The notes under the pieces were generated by a model. The model saw only the letters and a program-made list of their open reading frames with translations. It searched no databases and had not been told where the DNA came from. From NCBI GenBank assembly GCA_023451825.1, contig JAEXYA010000064.1, positions 1 through 14,617 of the forward strand: a DNA stretch of 14,617 bases. Reading direction: 5' to 3'. This document shows positions 7,351 through 13,593 of the stretch, piece after piece; positions within the stretch are counted from its first letter, which is position 1; the number at the start of each line of letters is the position of its first letter. The position numbers and the translations under genes were made by a program. This DNA is from Pseudomonadota bacterium. Lineage in GTDB: Bacteria; Pseudomonadota; Alphaproteobacteria; Rhizobiales; Xanthobacteraceae.

Positions 7351-7486
7351 CGCACCCTAGTGCGTGGGACCAGGCATCGCAAGGCGGTTAGGCTGCAAAC
7401 GCATCTGGAAGCCATGCAATTTCAGGGAAATTTAAAGTGAGCGGGTTAATCTACACCGCAGCCGCGAGTGATGGTTTTGAGTGAAA

Positions 7487-8737
7487 ATGTCCGGTATTCG
7501 GCAACAGATCGAAAGCGGTGCCTGGCTGACCGCCGGGCGCGCCAGGGCTTATTGCCTGATCCTGCTGGCGCTGGCGGTGGTCATTTCCGCGGCCTGGGTG
7601 CTGGGATCGAACGGGCTGATCGATCGCAACGGCAAACCGATCGGGACTGACTTTTCCAGCTTCTACGCAGCCGGCACGCTGGCGCTCGAGGGGCGGGCCA
7701 TCGACGCCTATGATATGGCCATCCATTACGCCCGCGAGCAGCAGCTGTTCGGAGAGCGCACGCCCTATTACTCCTGGTTCTACCCACCCATCTTTCTGCT
7801 GATCGCGGCGCCGCTATCGGCACTGCCCTACGGGCTCGCTTTGGCCCTGTGGCAAGCGGCCAGTGGCCTGTTCTATTGGGGAACGATCGCGGTGATCCTG
7901 CGCCGGGCGCGTCTTGCGGATCCCATCCGCAACACCGGCCTCCTCGCGGCCATCGCCTTTCCTGCCGTCCTGCTCAATCTGGGCCACGGCCAGAACGGCT
8001 TTCTCACCGCCGGGCTGTTCGCCAGCGCGCTTCTTGCACTGCCCGAGCGCGCGATGCTGGCCGGGGTCCTGTTTGCGTTGATGGCCTGCAAGCCGCAATT
8101 CGGATTCGTCATTCCATTCGCCCTGTTGGCCGCGGGGCAATGGAGGGCCTTCACGACGGCGGTAGCAGCCGTAGTCGGATTGGTCGGCATCACATCGGCG
8201 ATCTTCGGCATCGAGATCTGGTCCGCTTTCGTCGCCACCGGTGAGTTGTCGCGCAAATTGCTGCTCGAACAGGGCCAGGTCGGTTTCGCTAAACTGCAGA
8301 GCACCTTTGCGATCGCGCGTCTGTGGGGCGCCAGCGTGACGCTGGCCTATCTGCTCCAGGGCACGATCACGCTTGCCGTGATTGCCAGTGCCGCCTGGGC
8401 GTGGCGGGTCACGGCCGATCGCAATCTCAAGGCCGCGATCCTGCTGATCGCGGCACTCCTGGCGTCGCCTCATGTGCTCGATTACGACTTGATGCTGCTC
8501 GGGCCCGCCATCGCTTTCATGGTCGCCTCCGGTGCCGCCACCGGCTTTCGCCGTTACGAGATCACATTGCTCGCGGTCGCCTGGATCGTGCCGCTCGTGG
8601 CGCGGTCACTGGCAGACATCAGCGGAGTCCCGCTCGGCTGGGCCGTGCTGATCACGCTTTACGTAGCCGCCCTCCAGCGCGTCATCGCGTCTCGCCGGGA
8701 CGTGAACTCTCGGCAAGCGTCAGTCGCGTCGGCGTGA
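7487..8737 (+). CDS. Polytopic glycosyltransferase family 87 (DUF2029) protein
   Basis: This 416-residue membrane protein has roughly ten hydrophobic segments. The first (about residues 24-41) leads into a short outward loop with GTDFSSFYAAG, the conserved Asp region of GT87 enzymes. Further family marks are YSWFYPPIFLLIAAPLSALPY (about 94-114), GQNGFLTAGLFASALL and a KPQFG motif. GT87 members such as mycobacterial PimE use polyprenyl-phosphate-mannose as donor and add alpha-mannose on the outer face of the inner membrane. The acceptor here cannot be told from sequence. No good Shine-Dalgarno precedes either candidate start: GTG at 7481 or ATG at 7487, 6 bases apart in the same frame; the ATG is preferred. 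It is divergent from the aminotransferase across 208 bp, and the GST gene follows 175 bp later, so it is probably a single-gene transcript. Confidence 0.88.
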   Translation: MSGIRQQIESGAWLTAGRARAYCLILLALAVVISAAWVLGSNGLIDRNGKPIGTDFSSFYAAGTLALEGRAIDAYDMAIHYAREQQLFGERTPYYSWFYPPIFLLIAAPLSALPYGLALALWQAASGLFYWGTIAVILRRARLADPIRNTGLLAAIAFPAVLLNLGHGQNGFLTAGLFASALLALPERAMLAGVLFALMACKPQFGFVIPFALLAAGQWRAFTTAVAAVVGLVGITSAIFGIEIWSAFVATGELSRKLLLEQGQVGFAKLQSTFAIARLWGASVTLAYLLQGTITLAVIASAAWAWRVTADRNLKAAILLIAALLASPHVLDYDLMLLGPAIAFMVASGAATGFRRYEITLLAVAWIVPLVARSLADISGVPLGWAVLITLYVAALQRVIASRRDVNSRQASVASA

Positions 8738-8912
8738 TCTTCTTCGCCGACCATACGGCAAAGGCGCTTTTGCCAGTTCGTGCAAAGTCCTTGGTGGTTT
8801 TCGACTTTTTCCAGTATCCGGCCCTTGCGAGCAGGCCTTCGGGGCATCATTGTCTAGGCGCAACGCGACGCTGAGGTCGCCCCAGCATCACCCGAAAGAT
8901 CGACCCCGGCGA

Positions 8913-9566
8913 ATGTACAAGCTCTATTCGATGCAGCGCTCCGGCAACAGCTACAAGGTTCGCCTTGCGCTGGCGTTCATCGACGCGCCATATCGCGCCA
9001 TCGAGGTTGATATCTTGCGCGGCGAGAGCCGGACGCCGGAATTCCTTGCCAAGAATCCGAGCGGTCAGGTGCCGCTCTTGGAAATCGCCGAGGGCCGCTA
9101 TCTCGCCGAATCCAACGCGATCCTGTGGTACGTCGCCGTCGGGACGTCGCTGGCCCCGGAATCGCGGATGGACCGCGCCGAGGCGATGCAGTGGATGTTC
9201 TTCGAGCAGCATGCGCTGGAGCCCAATCTCGGCGCAGCCTATTTCTGGCTATGCCTGGTGCGCGGCGGTCGCGACCTGCAGACCCACGCGCTCGACGACT
9301 GGATGGAGCGCGGATACGCGGCGCTGCAGGTGATGGAGAATCACCTCAAGACCCATGAATTCTTCGCCGCCAATCAGCTCACCGTTGCCGACATCGCGCT
9401 CTATGCCTACACGCATGTGGCCGAGCAGTGTGATTTCGACCTGGCGAGCTTTCCCTCGATCCGGCGCTGGCTCCGCCATGTGGAGCAGCAGCCAGGCTTC
9501 ATCACGATGGACTGGCACCCGACGTCGTCGGAATACGATACCATCGACGCGATCGCCGGGGCATAA
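8913..9566 (+). CDS. Glutathione S-transferase family protein
   Basis: This 217-residue cytosolic GST-fold protein has an N-terminal thioredoxin-like domain (about 1-78) and an all-helical C-terminal domain (about 88-205). The start reads like many bacterial GSTs, with a Ser-rich catalytic stretch (MQRSGNSYKVRLAL; Ser10 or Ser13 as candidate catalytic residue). GQVPLLEI carries the cis-proline, and the AESNAIL segment contributes the Glu-Ser that binds the gamma-glutamyl part of glutathione. The C-terminal domain has a TVADIALYAY N-capping box near residue 155. The physiological substrate cannot be told. ATG 8913 is chosen because it begins the thioredoxin fold; the frame is open to about 8850 but that extension has no family resemblance. 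The ribosome-binding site is weak. It is flanked by gaps of 175 and 140 bp. Confidence 0.92.
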   Translation: MYKLYSMQRSGNSYKVRLALAFIDAPYRAIEVDILRGESRTPEFLAKNPSGQVPLLEIAEGRYLAESNAILWYVAVGTSLAPESRMDRAEAMQWMFFEQHALEPNLGAAYFWLCLVRGGRDLQTHALDDWMERGYAALQVMENHLKTHEFFAANQLTVADIALYAYTHVAEQCDFDLASFPSIRRWLRHVEQQPGFITMDWHPTSSEYDTIDAIAGA

Positions 9567-9571
9567 CTCGC

Positions 9572-9600
9572 GCATTCGTGAGCATAAAAAGCTCAAATGC
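9572..9600 (+). terminator. Stem-loop after the glutathione S-transferase gene
   Basis: Five bp past the stop codon, a 10-bp stem with a 2-base bulge (9572-9576 plus 9579-9583 with 9591-9600) encloses an ATAAAAA loop. No T run follows, so intrinsic termination is doubtful; a 3' end stabiliser is equally possible. Confidence 0.4.
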
Positions 9601-9706
9601 CACTTTCCCGCCACAGTTGCCCCATTTGGCGCCGCAATCTCGCCTGCCCTCCCGCTAGACTTTTAGTACGCGGATGATTCGTCCGCGATTTGAAGGATTT
9701 ACGGCC

Positions 9707-9880
9707 ATGATACGGTCGCTTCGCGGGGCAGTAGGATTTCAGGTGCGTCTCGCGCCCGTTGCGTCACCCAGGTTGATCCACGCCGTCGCGGCGTCGCTGG
9801 CGGTCGGCTGCCTGTCGCTTTGCGTCATCCTCGCGCTCACGGTGCTTTCGACTCGGGGCGTGTCGGCGATGCCGCTCTGA
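9707..9880 (+). CDS. Small single-span membrane protein, hypothetical
   Basis: This 57-residue open frame starts at an ATG with AAGGA about 9 bases upstream. It encodes a basic N-terminal part (RSLRGAV..QVRLAPVASPR), followed by one strongly hydrophobic helix (about residues 26-47, LAVGCLSLCVILALTVL) and a short outward tail. The arrangement fits a positive-inside single-span membrane protein. An in-frame ATG at 9674 would add 11 residues but has a poorer start context and lies inside a 6-bp hairpin (9669-9687). I do not recognise a family. The well-placed ribosome-binding site and the clean hydrophobic segment support it, but the short length leaves real doubt. Confidence 0.5.
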   Translation: MIRSLRGAVGFQVRLAPVASPRLIHAVAASLAVGCLSLCVILALTVLSTRGVSAMPL

Positions 9881-9982
9881 CGGTCGCAAAAGTTAAAACC
9901 CACGCCGCGATGCCGTCATGCATCGCATCATAAACAGTGAACGACGCCTCCATGATGGAGCCCGCGTGATGAAGAGTGCCTG

Positions 9983-11146
9983 ATGAAACGGCCGGTGGTT
10001 TGGGTCACGACTTCGCTGATGATCGCGATCGTGGTGACGACGACATTTTTGATCGCGACCACCAGCCGTGGCGAACCGACATCGTTCGGCTCGTCGGCCG
10101 GCCGGCTGGACGTCCAGACCGTCGCCTCCGGCCTCTCCTATCCATGGGCACTCGCCTTCCTTCCCGAAGGACGCATCCTGGTGACCGAACGCCCCGGCCG
10201 CATGCGCGTGGTCACGCCGCAAGGGCAACTCTCGCCGGCCGTCAAGGGCGTGCCCGAGGTCATGTCCGTCGGTCAGGGCGGCCTGCTCGATGTGATCACG
10301 GACAAAGGGTTTGCGCAGAACGGCACGATTTACTTCTGCTATTCGGAACGCTCCGGCAGTGGCGGACGCACCGCCGTTGCACGGGCCAAATTCGTGGATG
10401 GCCCTGCGCCAAAACTCGACGAGGTGAAGGTCATCCTCCGCCAGGAAGGCCCGCTCTCCACCGGCAATCACTATGGCTGCCGCATCGTGCAGGCCGGCGA
10501 CAACAATCTCTTCGTCACGTTGGGCGAACACTATAGCGGTCGCAATCAGGCGCAGACGCTCGACAATCATCTCGGCAAGGTCATCCGCATCACCACCGAT
10601 GGCGCCGCGCCGCCGGATAACCCCTTTGTCGGCCGCGAAGGCGCCAAGCCGGAAATCTGGAGTTACGGCCACCGCAATCCGCAGAGCCTCGCGATCAATC
10701 CCGCGAATAACGAGCTTTGGGAAATCGAGCACGGCCCGCGCGGCGGCGACGAAGTGAACATCATCGGCAAGGGCAAGAATTACGGCTGGCCGGTGATCGG
10801 CTTCGGCATCGACTATTCCGGCGCGAAGCTGCACGAGAGCACGTCCAAGCCCGGCATGGAGCAGCCGATCAAGAATTGGGTGCCCTCGATTGCCCCGTCC
10901 GGCATGGCCTTCTACACCGGCGATCTCTTCCCGCGCTGGCGCGGCAGCCTGTTCACCGGCGCCCTCGCCGGCCAGTTTCTGGTGCGCCTGCAGCTGAACG
11001 GCAATGCCGTGACGTCCGAAGAACGCATTTTGCAGAACTTGAGCGAGCGTATTCGCGACGTCCGGCAGGGCCCGGACGGCGCGCTCTGGCTGCTGACGGA
11101 TAGTTCGTCAGGGCGCCTGCTGCGGATTACGCCGGCGGGGAAGTAG
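9983..11146 (+). CDS. PQQ-dependent aldose sugar dehydrogenase (soluble GDH/YliI family)
   Basis: This 387-residue protein is a six-bladed beta-propeller dehydrogenase of the Asd/YliI type. It is expected to oxidise aldose sugars to lactones in the periplasm with PQQ and calcium as cofactors. Residues about 7-28 form an N-terminal signal or anchor helix. Family marks are GLSYPWALAFLPEGRILVTERPGR-like blade 1 (about 50-73), GQGGLLDV (98-104), the catalytic His in GNHYGCR (His about 163), the PQQ-contact WSYGHRNPQ (about 226-234), and the EHGPRGGDEVN calcium/PQQ loop (249-259). The C-terminal PSIAPSGMAFY and DG.LWLLTD blades are also present, so the propeller is complete. ATG 9983 has a modest GAAGAG 9 bases upstream. 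No PQQ biosynthesis gene is in the window, so the cofactor must come from elsewhere. A long palindrome follows 15 bp after the stop. Confidence 0.94.
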   Translation: MKRPVVWVTTSLMIAIVVTTTFLIATTSRGEPTSFGSSAGRLDVQTVASGLSYPWALAFLPEGRILVTERPGRMRVVTPQGQLSPAVKGVPEVMSVGQGGLLDVITDKGFAQNGTIYFCYSERSGSGGRTAVARAKFVDGPAPKLDEVKVILRQEGPLSTGNHYGCRIVQAGDNNLFVTLGEHYSGRNQAQTLDNHLGKVIRITTDGAAPPDNPFVGREGAKPEIWSYGHRNPQSLAINPANNELWEIEHGPRGGDEVNIIGKGKNYGWPVIGFGIDYSGAKLHESTSKPGMEQPIKNWVPSIAPSGMAFYTGDLFPRWRGSLFTGALAGQFLVRLQLNGNAVTSEERILQNLSERIRDVRQGPDGALWLLTDSSSGRLLRITPAGK

Positions 11147-11161
11147 CGAGGAGGCCGCAGC

Positions 11162-11250
11162 CGTAGGATGGGTTGAGCGTCAGCGATACCCATCACAACA
11201 GGCACCTGCGCATGCGGTGATGGGTATCGCTGCGCTCAACCCATCCTACG
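11162..11250. terminator. 89-bp palindrome (paired repeat units) between convergent genes
   Basis: Two arms of 35 and 34 bases (11162-11196 and 11217-11250) are perfectly complementary apart from one extra T at 11180. They are separated by a 20-base loop. Each arm is itself a hairpin unit with a 7-bp stem (11167-11173 with 11188-11194; 11219-11225 with 11239-11245). The element is therefore an inverted pair of one repeat unit, as in REP/BIME elements. Its position between the convergent sugar dehydrogenase and DUF486 genes makes a bidirectional terminator role likely, though no T run is present. Confidence 0.75.
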
Positions 11251-11257
11251 CCCACCC

Positions 11258-11611
11258 TCACCACTTGTGAAAAATGAAAAACGCCCCGAGCGCGATGAAC
11301 GCAAAACCCAGCGCGTGATTCCAGCCCAGCGGCTCCTTCAGATACAGCACCGAAAACGCGGCGAACACGACCAGCGTGATCACCTCCTGCATCGTCTTCA
11401 GCTGCGCGGCGTTATAGACTTCGCTCCCCCAGCGATTGGCCGGGACTGCCAGCCAGTATTCAAAAAAGGCAATCCCCCAGCTCACCATGATGACGGTGGG
11501 CAATGCGTGGTCCTTGAACTTCAGATGCCCATACCAGGCAAAGGTCATGAAGATGTTCGAGGCCAGCAGCATCACGATCGGCAATAGCGTCGGCGAAATA
11601 AAGGTCGGCAT
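11258..11611 (-). CDS. DUF486 family small integral membrane protein
   Basis: This 117-residue protein has four hydrophobic helices and matches the DUF486 pattern. It shows LLPIVMLLASNIFMTFAWYGHLK at the N terminus, a W.IAFFEYWLAVPANR stretch with charged residues inside the membrane region (about 46-61), LK..QE.ITL (about 72-80) and a C-terminal GFAFIALGAFFIF. The family resembles one half of drug/metabolite (EamA/SMR-like) transporters in size and helix count; no substrate is established. The ATG at 11611 gives the normal family length of about 115 residues. An in-frame ATG at 11647 would add a polar stretch unlike the family. The ribosome-binding site is weak (AGGGAT, rather distant). It is divergent from the PAS gene across 208 bp. 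Confidence 0.9.
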   Translation of the reverse strand: MPTFISPTLLPIVMLLASNIFMTFAWYGHLKFKDHALPTVIMVSWGIAFFEYWLAVPANRWGSEVYNAAQLKTMQEVITLVVFAAFSVLYLKEPLGWNHALGFAFIALGAFFIFHKW

Positions 11612-11819
11612 TCGGTGATTATCCCTGTCAGAGCGCGGCGCTAACATCCGGCGATGTCAGCCGGTTCCGCAGCTTCGATAGCATTTGAAGCGAACACTGG
11701 GAAAATACCGTCGCCGCTGTCCACATCGCTTTAGTGATGGCCTGGAGAAATTGTGGGCTCCGACGCAACGAGGCGTCACTGTGTGATTATGACCTCTGTA
11801 CGGACACGGGTAGCTCCCG

Positions 11820-12413
11820 ATGCAGATCGACTGGCGCATGTTTCTCGATCCGGGAATTGAGACTGCAATCATCTTGATCGCGGCCCTCGGAATCGCGTTG
11901 GCCGTTCGCCTGCATCGCCAGCGCCGCGCCGCCCGGGCGCGCGCGGCCGAGCAGCATGCCACGGCGGAACGCCTGACCGCCGCACTCGACCGCATCGATA
12001 TCGGCATCGTGCTGCTCAATGCCGACACCCGCGCCGAATTCATCAACCGCGCGTTCCGCGATTATTTCGCACTGCCCGACGCCAAGGCCGACAGCAAGCC
12101 GCCGCTGATCGCACTGATGTATCATGCGCGTGACACCCACGCTTACACGATCCCACAGGACGAAATCGACCACTTCATCGCCCGGCGCATCGAGCAGATC
12201 CGCGGCGGCAACCCGGCCCCGGAAACGCTACGCCTCGCCAGCGGTCGCGTGCTGCGCCTGTCCTGCACCGTGCTGCCCGATGGCGGACGCATGCTGAGCT
12301 ACACGCCGGTCACCGACCTGATCCGCCACGGCGATGACAAGGCCGATCGCGACTACTATCTGGCTTTGCGCGGCGGCGATGTCTTCAGCAACCGATTAGA
12401 CGCTGCCGAGTGA
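11820..12413 (+). CDS. Membrane-anchored PAS-only protein
   Basis: This 197-residue protein has one N-terminal membrane helix (about residues 13-30), a basic and Ala-rich coiled linker (31-55), and a single PAS domain of the PAS-7 type (about 52-168). The domain opens with ALDRIDIGIVLLNADTRAEFINRAF, a typical PAS start, and ends DGGRMLSYTPVTDL. No histidine kinase, GGDEF, EAL or other output domain follows; the protein ends about 30 residues later. It is probably a cytoplasmic-face sensor or an adaptor that pairs with a separate signalling protein. The same PAS type usually precedes a kinase or cyclase domain, so this could also be a reduced descendant. ATG 11820 has no strong ribosome-binding site. 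A strong terminator lies between it and the acyltransferase. Confidence 0.85.
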   Translation: MQIDWRMFLDPGIETAIILIAALGIALAVRLHRQRRAARARAAEQHATAERLTAALDRIDIGIVLLNADTRAEFINRAFRDYFALPDAKADSKPPLIALMYHARDTHAYTIPQDEIDHFIARRIEQIRGGNPAPETLRLASGRVLRLSCTVLPDGGRMLSYTPVTDLIRHGDDKADRDYYLALRGGDVFSNRLDAAE

Positions 12414-12460
12414 ATCCGGGATGCAGCCTGTGGATAGTTAACGCTGTCACGGCGGTGTCA

Positions 12461-12491
12461 CCGGCTGCAGCTAGGTTTTCCCTGCAGCCGG
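12461..12491 (+). other. Perfect 10-bp hairpin downstream of the PAS gene
   Basis: Bases 12461-12470 and 12482-12491 form a perfect 10-bp GC-rich stem with an 11-base loop containing GGTTTTCC. It is 47 bp past the PAS stop. A smaller 6-bp hairpin (12502-12516) follows. No T run follows either; both precede the stronger terminator at 12527. Confidence 0.6.
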
Positions 12492-12526
12492 TCGCTTCCC
12501 CCCCGTCGCCGACGGGCTGTTTCCCC

Positions 12527-12571
12527 AGCGGTCTCCGTCAGTTGCCGCGCTGACCGGGACCGCTTCTTTTT
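12527..12571 (+). terminator. Intrinsic terminator between the PAS gene and plsC
   Basis: A 7-bp stem (12527-12533 with 12558-12564) continues through a T-G wobble, a C-G pair and one C-C mismatch into a further 5-bp stem (12537-12541 with 12550-12554). The loop is 8 bases. It is followed by TCTTTTT. The arrangement is a classical plus-strand Rho-independent terminator and ends only 33 bases before the plsC start codon. Confidence 0.85.
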
Positions 12572-12598
12572 GCTTGAGGCCGCGGGCATCGGTATAAG
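12570..12598 (+). promoter_or_regulatory. Predicted promoter of the acyltransferase gene
   Basis: TTGCTT (12570-12575) and TATAAG (12593-12598) are separated by exactly 17 bases and resemble a housekeeping sigma-70 promoter. The -35 starts inside the T run of the preceding terminator. The expected start site, 6-7 bases past the -10, falls on or next to the A of the plsC ATG at 12605. No Shine-Dalgarno lies in the 6 bases between, so the mRNA would be leaderless. The motif is seen; the start site is inferred. Confidence 0.55.
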
Positions 12599-12604
12599 CA
12601 GCCC

Positions 12605-13450
12605 ATGATCCGTCTCGTCGCCGTCGCCGTCACGATGCTTACGATGATCCTGGTGCTCGCACCGCTGCAACTCGCCAGCATCGCCTTTGGCTGGCGTCTG
12701 CAGCAGGTCATCCCGCATATTTTTCACACCGTGCTGTGCGCGGTGATCGGCATCCGCATTCACGAGATCGGTGAGCGCAGCAAGACCGCGCCGCTGCTGA
12801 TCCTGTCCAATCACGCCTCCTGGCTCGATATCCTTGTCATCGGCGCGAAGACACCGGTGGTGTTCGTCGCCAAGAGCGAGGTCGCCAAATGGCCGTTCTT
12901 CGGCTGGCTCGCCCGGATGCAGCGCACGATCTTTGTCGAACGCGAGCGCCGCCAGAGCACCGGCGCCACCGCGCGCGAGATCGGCGATCGCATGGTATCC
13001 GGCGATGCCGTGGTGCTGTTCGCCGAAGGTACTTCGAGCGACGGCATCCGCGTGCTGCCATTCCGGTCGGCGCTGGTCGGTTCGGTGCATCACGCGCTTG
13101 GCGAATCCACGCATCACGACAAGGTCATGGTGCAGCCGATGTCGCTGGCCTATGTCGGCTTCGGCGGTCTGCCCGTCGGCCGCGCACTGCATGAGCGGAT
13201 CGCCTGGTATGGCGATGTCGATCTCGTGCCGCATCTGGTCGGCATCCTGACCTCCGGCGCCATTGATGTCACCGTCACCTGGGGCGAAGCCGTCGCCTAT
13301 GACATGTCCGCCGATCGCAAGGCGATCGCACGCCACGCGGAAAATGCCGTACGCCAGATGACGACCGCCGCGCTGCGCGCTGGTCCGCCGAAGAAAGCAA
13401 CGCAGACCGACGCGGGGCCCATTGCCGAGCCGGCTGCAGCGATTGCGTGA
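12605..13450 (+). CDS. 1-acyl-sn-glycerol-3-phosphate acyltransferase (PlsC-like) family protein
   Basis: This 281-residue membrane-associated acyltransferase transfers a fatty acyl group to a lysolipid at the inner membrane. An N-terminal hydrophobic segment (about 5-30) is followed by the four acyltransferase motifs. These are the catalytic NHASWLD (69-75, His70 and Asp75), FVERERR (110-116), FAEGTSSDG (139-147) and VQPMSLAY (176-183). Motif III has Ala where Pro is usual and Ser where Arg is common (FPEGTR). A TSSDG-like form also occurs, to my recollection, in ornithine-lipid acyltransferases (OlsA), so either phosphatidic acid or ornithine lipid synthesis is possible. The last 25 residues are Ala/Pro/Lys-rich and probably disordered. 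No Shine-Dalgarno precedes the ATG; a promoter placed for a leaderless transcript does. The aldo/keto reductase follows after a 143-bp gap filled by a palindrome. Confidence 0.92.
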   Translation: MIRLVAVAVTMLTMILVLAPLQLASIAFGWRLQQVIPHIFHTVLCAVIGIRIHEIGERSKTAPLLILSNHASWLDILVIGAKTPVVFVAKSEVAKWPFFGWLARMQRTIFVERERRQSTGATAREIGDRMVSGDAVVLFAEGTSSDGIRVLPFRSALVGSVHHALGESTHHDKVMVQPMSLAYVGFGGLPVGRALHERIAWYGDVDLVPHLVGILTSGAIDVTVTWGEAVAYDMSADRKAIARHAENAVRQMTTAALRAGPPKKATQTDAGPIAEPAAAIA

Positions 13451-13452
13451 CA

Positions 13453-13575
13453 TGTCGTCCCGACCAAAGCCGGGACCCATACACACCGAAGCCATGCCTG
13501 AAACGCCGTAGTCGCGCCAACGCGTTTCAACTACACATTCGGAGACTATGGGTCCCGGCTTTGCCCGGGACGACA
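13453..13575. repeat. 123-bp nested palindromic repeat
   Basis: Two 29-base arms (13453-13481 and 13547-13575) are complementary at 27 of 29 positions, the two mismatches lying together. Within the loop a second perfect 8-bp inverted repeat occurs (13499-13506 with 13522-13529). The element fills nearly the whole gap between plsC and the aldo/keto reductase. The GTCGTCCCG...GCCGGGACCCAT core is of a kind seen many times in Bradyrhizobium-type genomes, by recollection. It probably shapes the 3' end of the plsC mRNA. Confidence 0.8.
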
Positions 13576-13593
13576 CATCTCAAAGGCACTCCC

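Noticed and set aside
6010..7440. A 476-codon open frame on the plus strand opposite the aminotransferase
   Set aside because: It overlaps a complete, motif-rich gene on the other strand and its product is Arg/His/Gly/Asp-rich with no domain, as expected for the antisense frame of a high-GC gene.
8757..8774. 6-bp hairpin downstream of the GT87 gene as terminator
   Set aside because: Short stem, no T run after it; too weak to call.
9893..10834. A 313-codon open frame on the minus strand opposite the sugar dehydrogenase
   Set aside because: Fully antisense to a well-supported beta-propeller enzyme and lacking any family motif.
11612..11819. Possible small gene or sigma-70 promoter pair in the DUF486/PAS divergent gap
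   Set aside because: No open frame with a credible start and no hexamer pair at proper spacing could be supported.
12458..13576. A 372-codon open frame on the minus strand opposite plsC
   Set aside because: It covers all of plsC plus two palindromic elements, and its composition (His, Asp, Arg, Gly) is typical of antisense shadow; no recognisable domain.
13447..13593. N-terminal extension of the aldo/keto reductase by 49 codons
   Set aside because: The extension is translated from the palindromic repeat and overlaps the plsC stop; the family domain and ribosome-binding site both begin at 13594.
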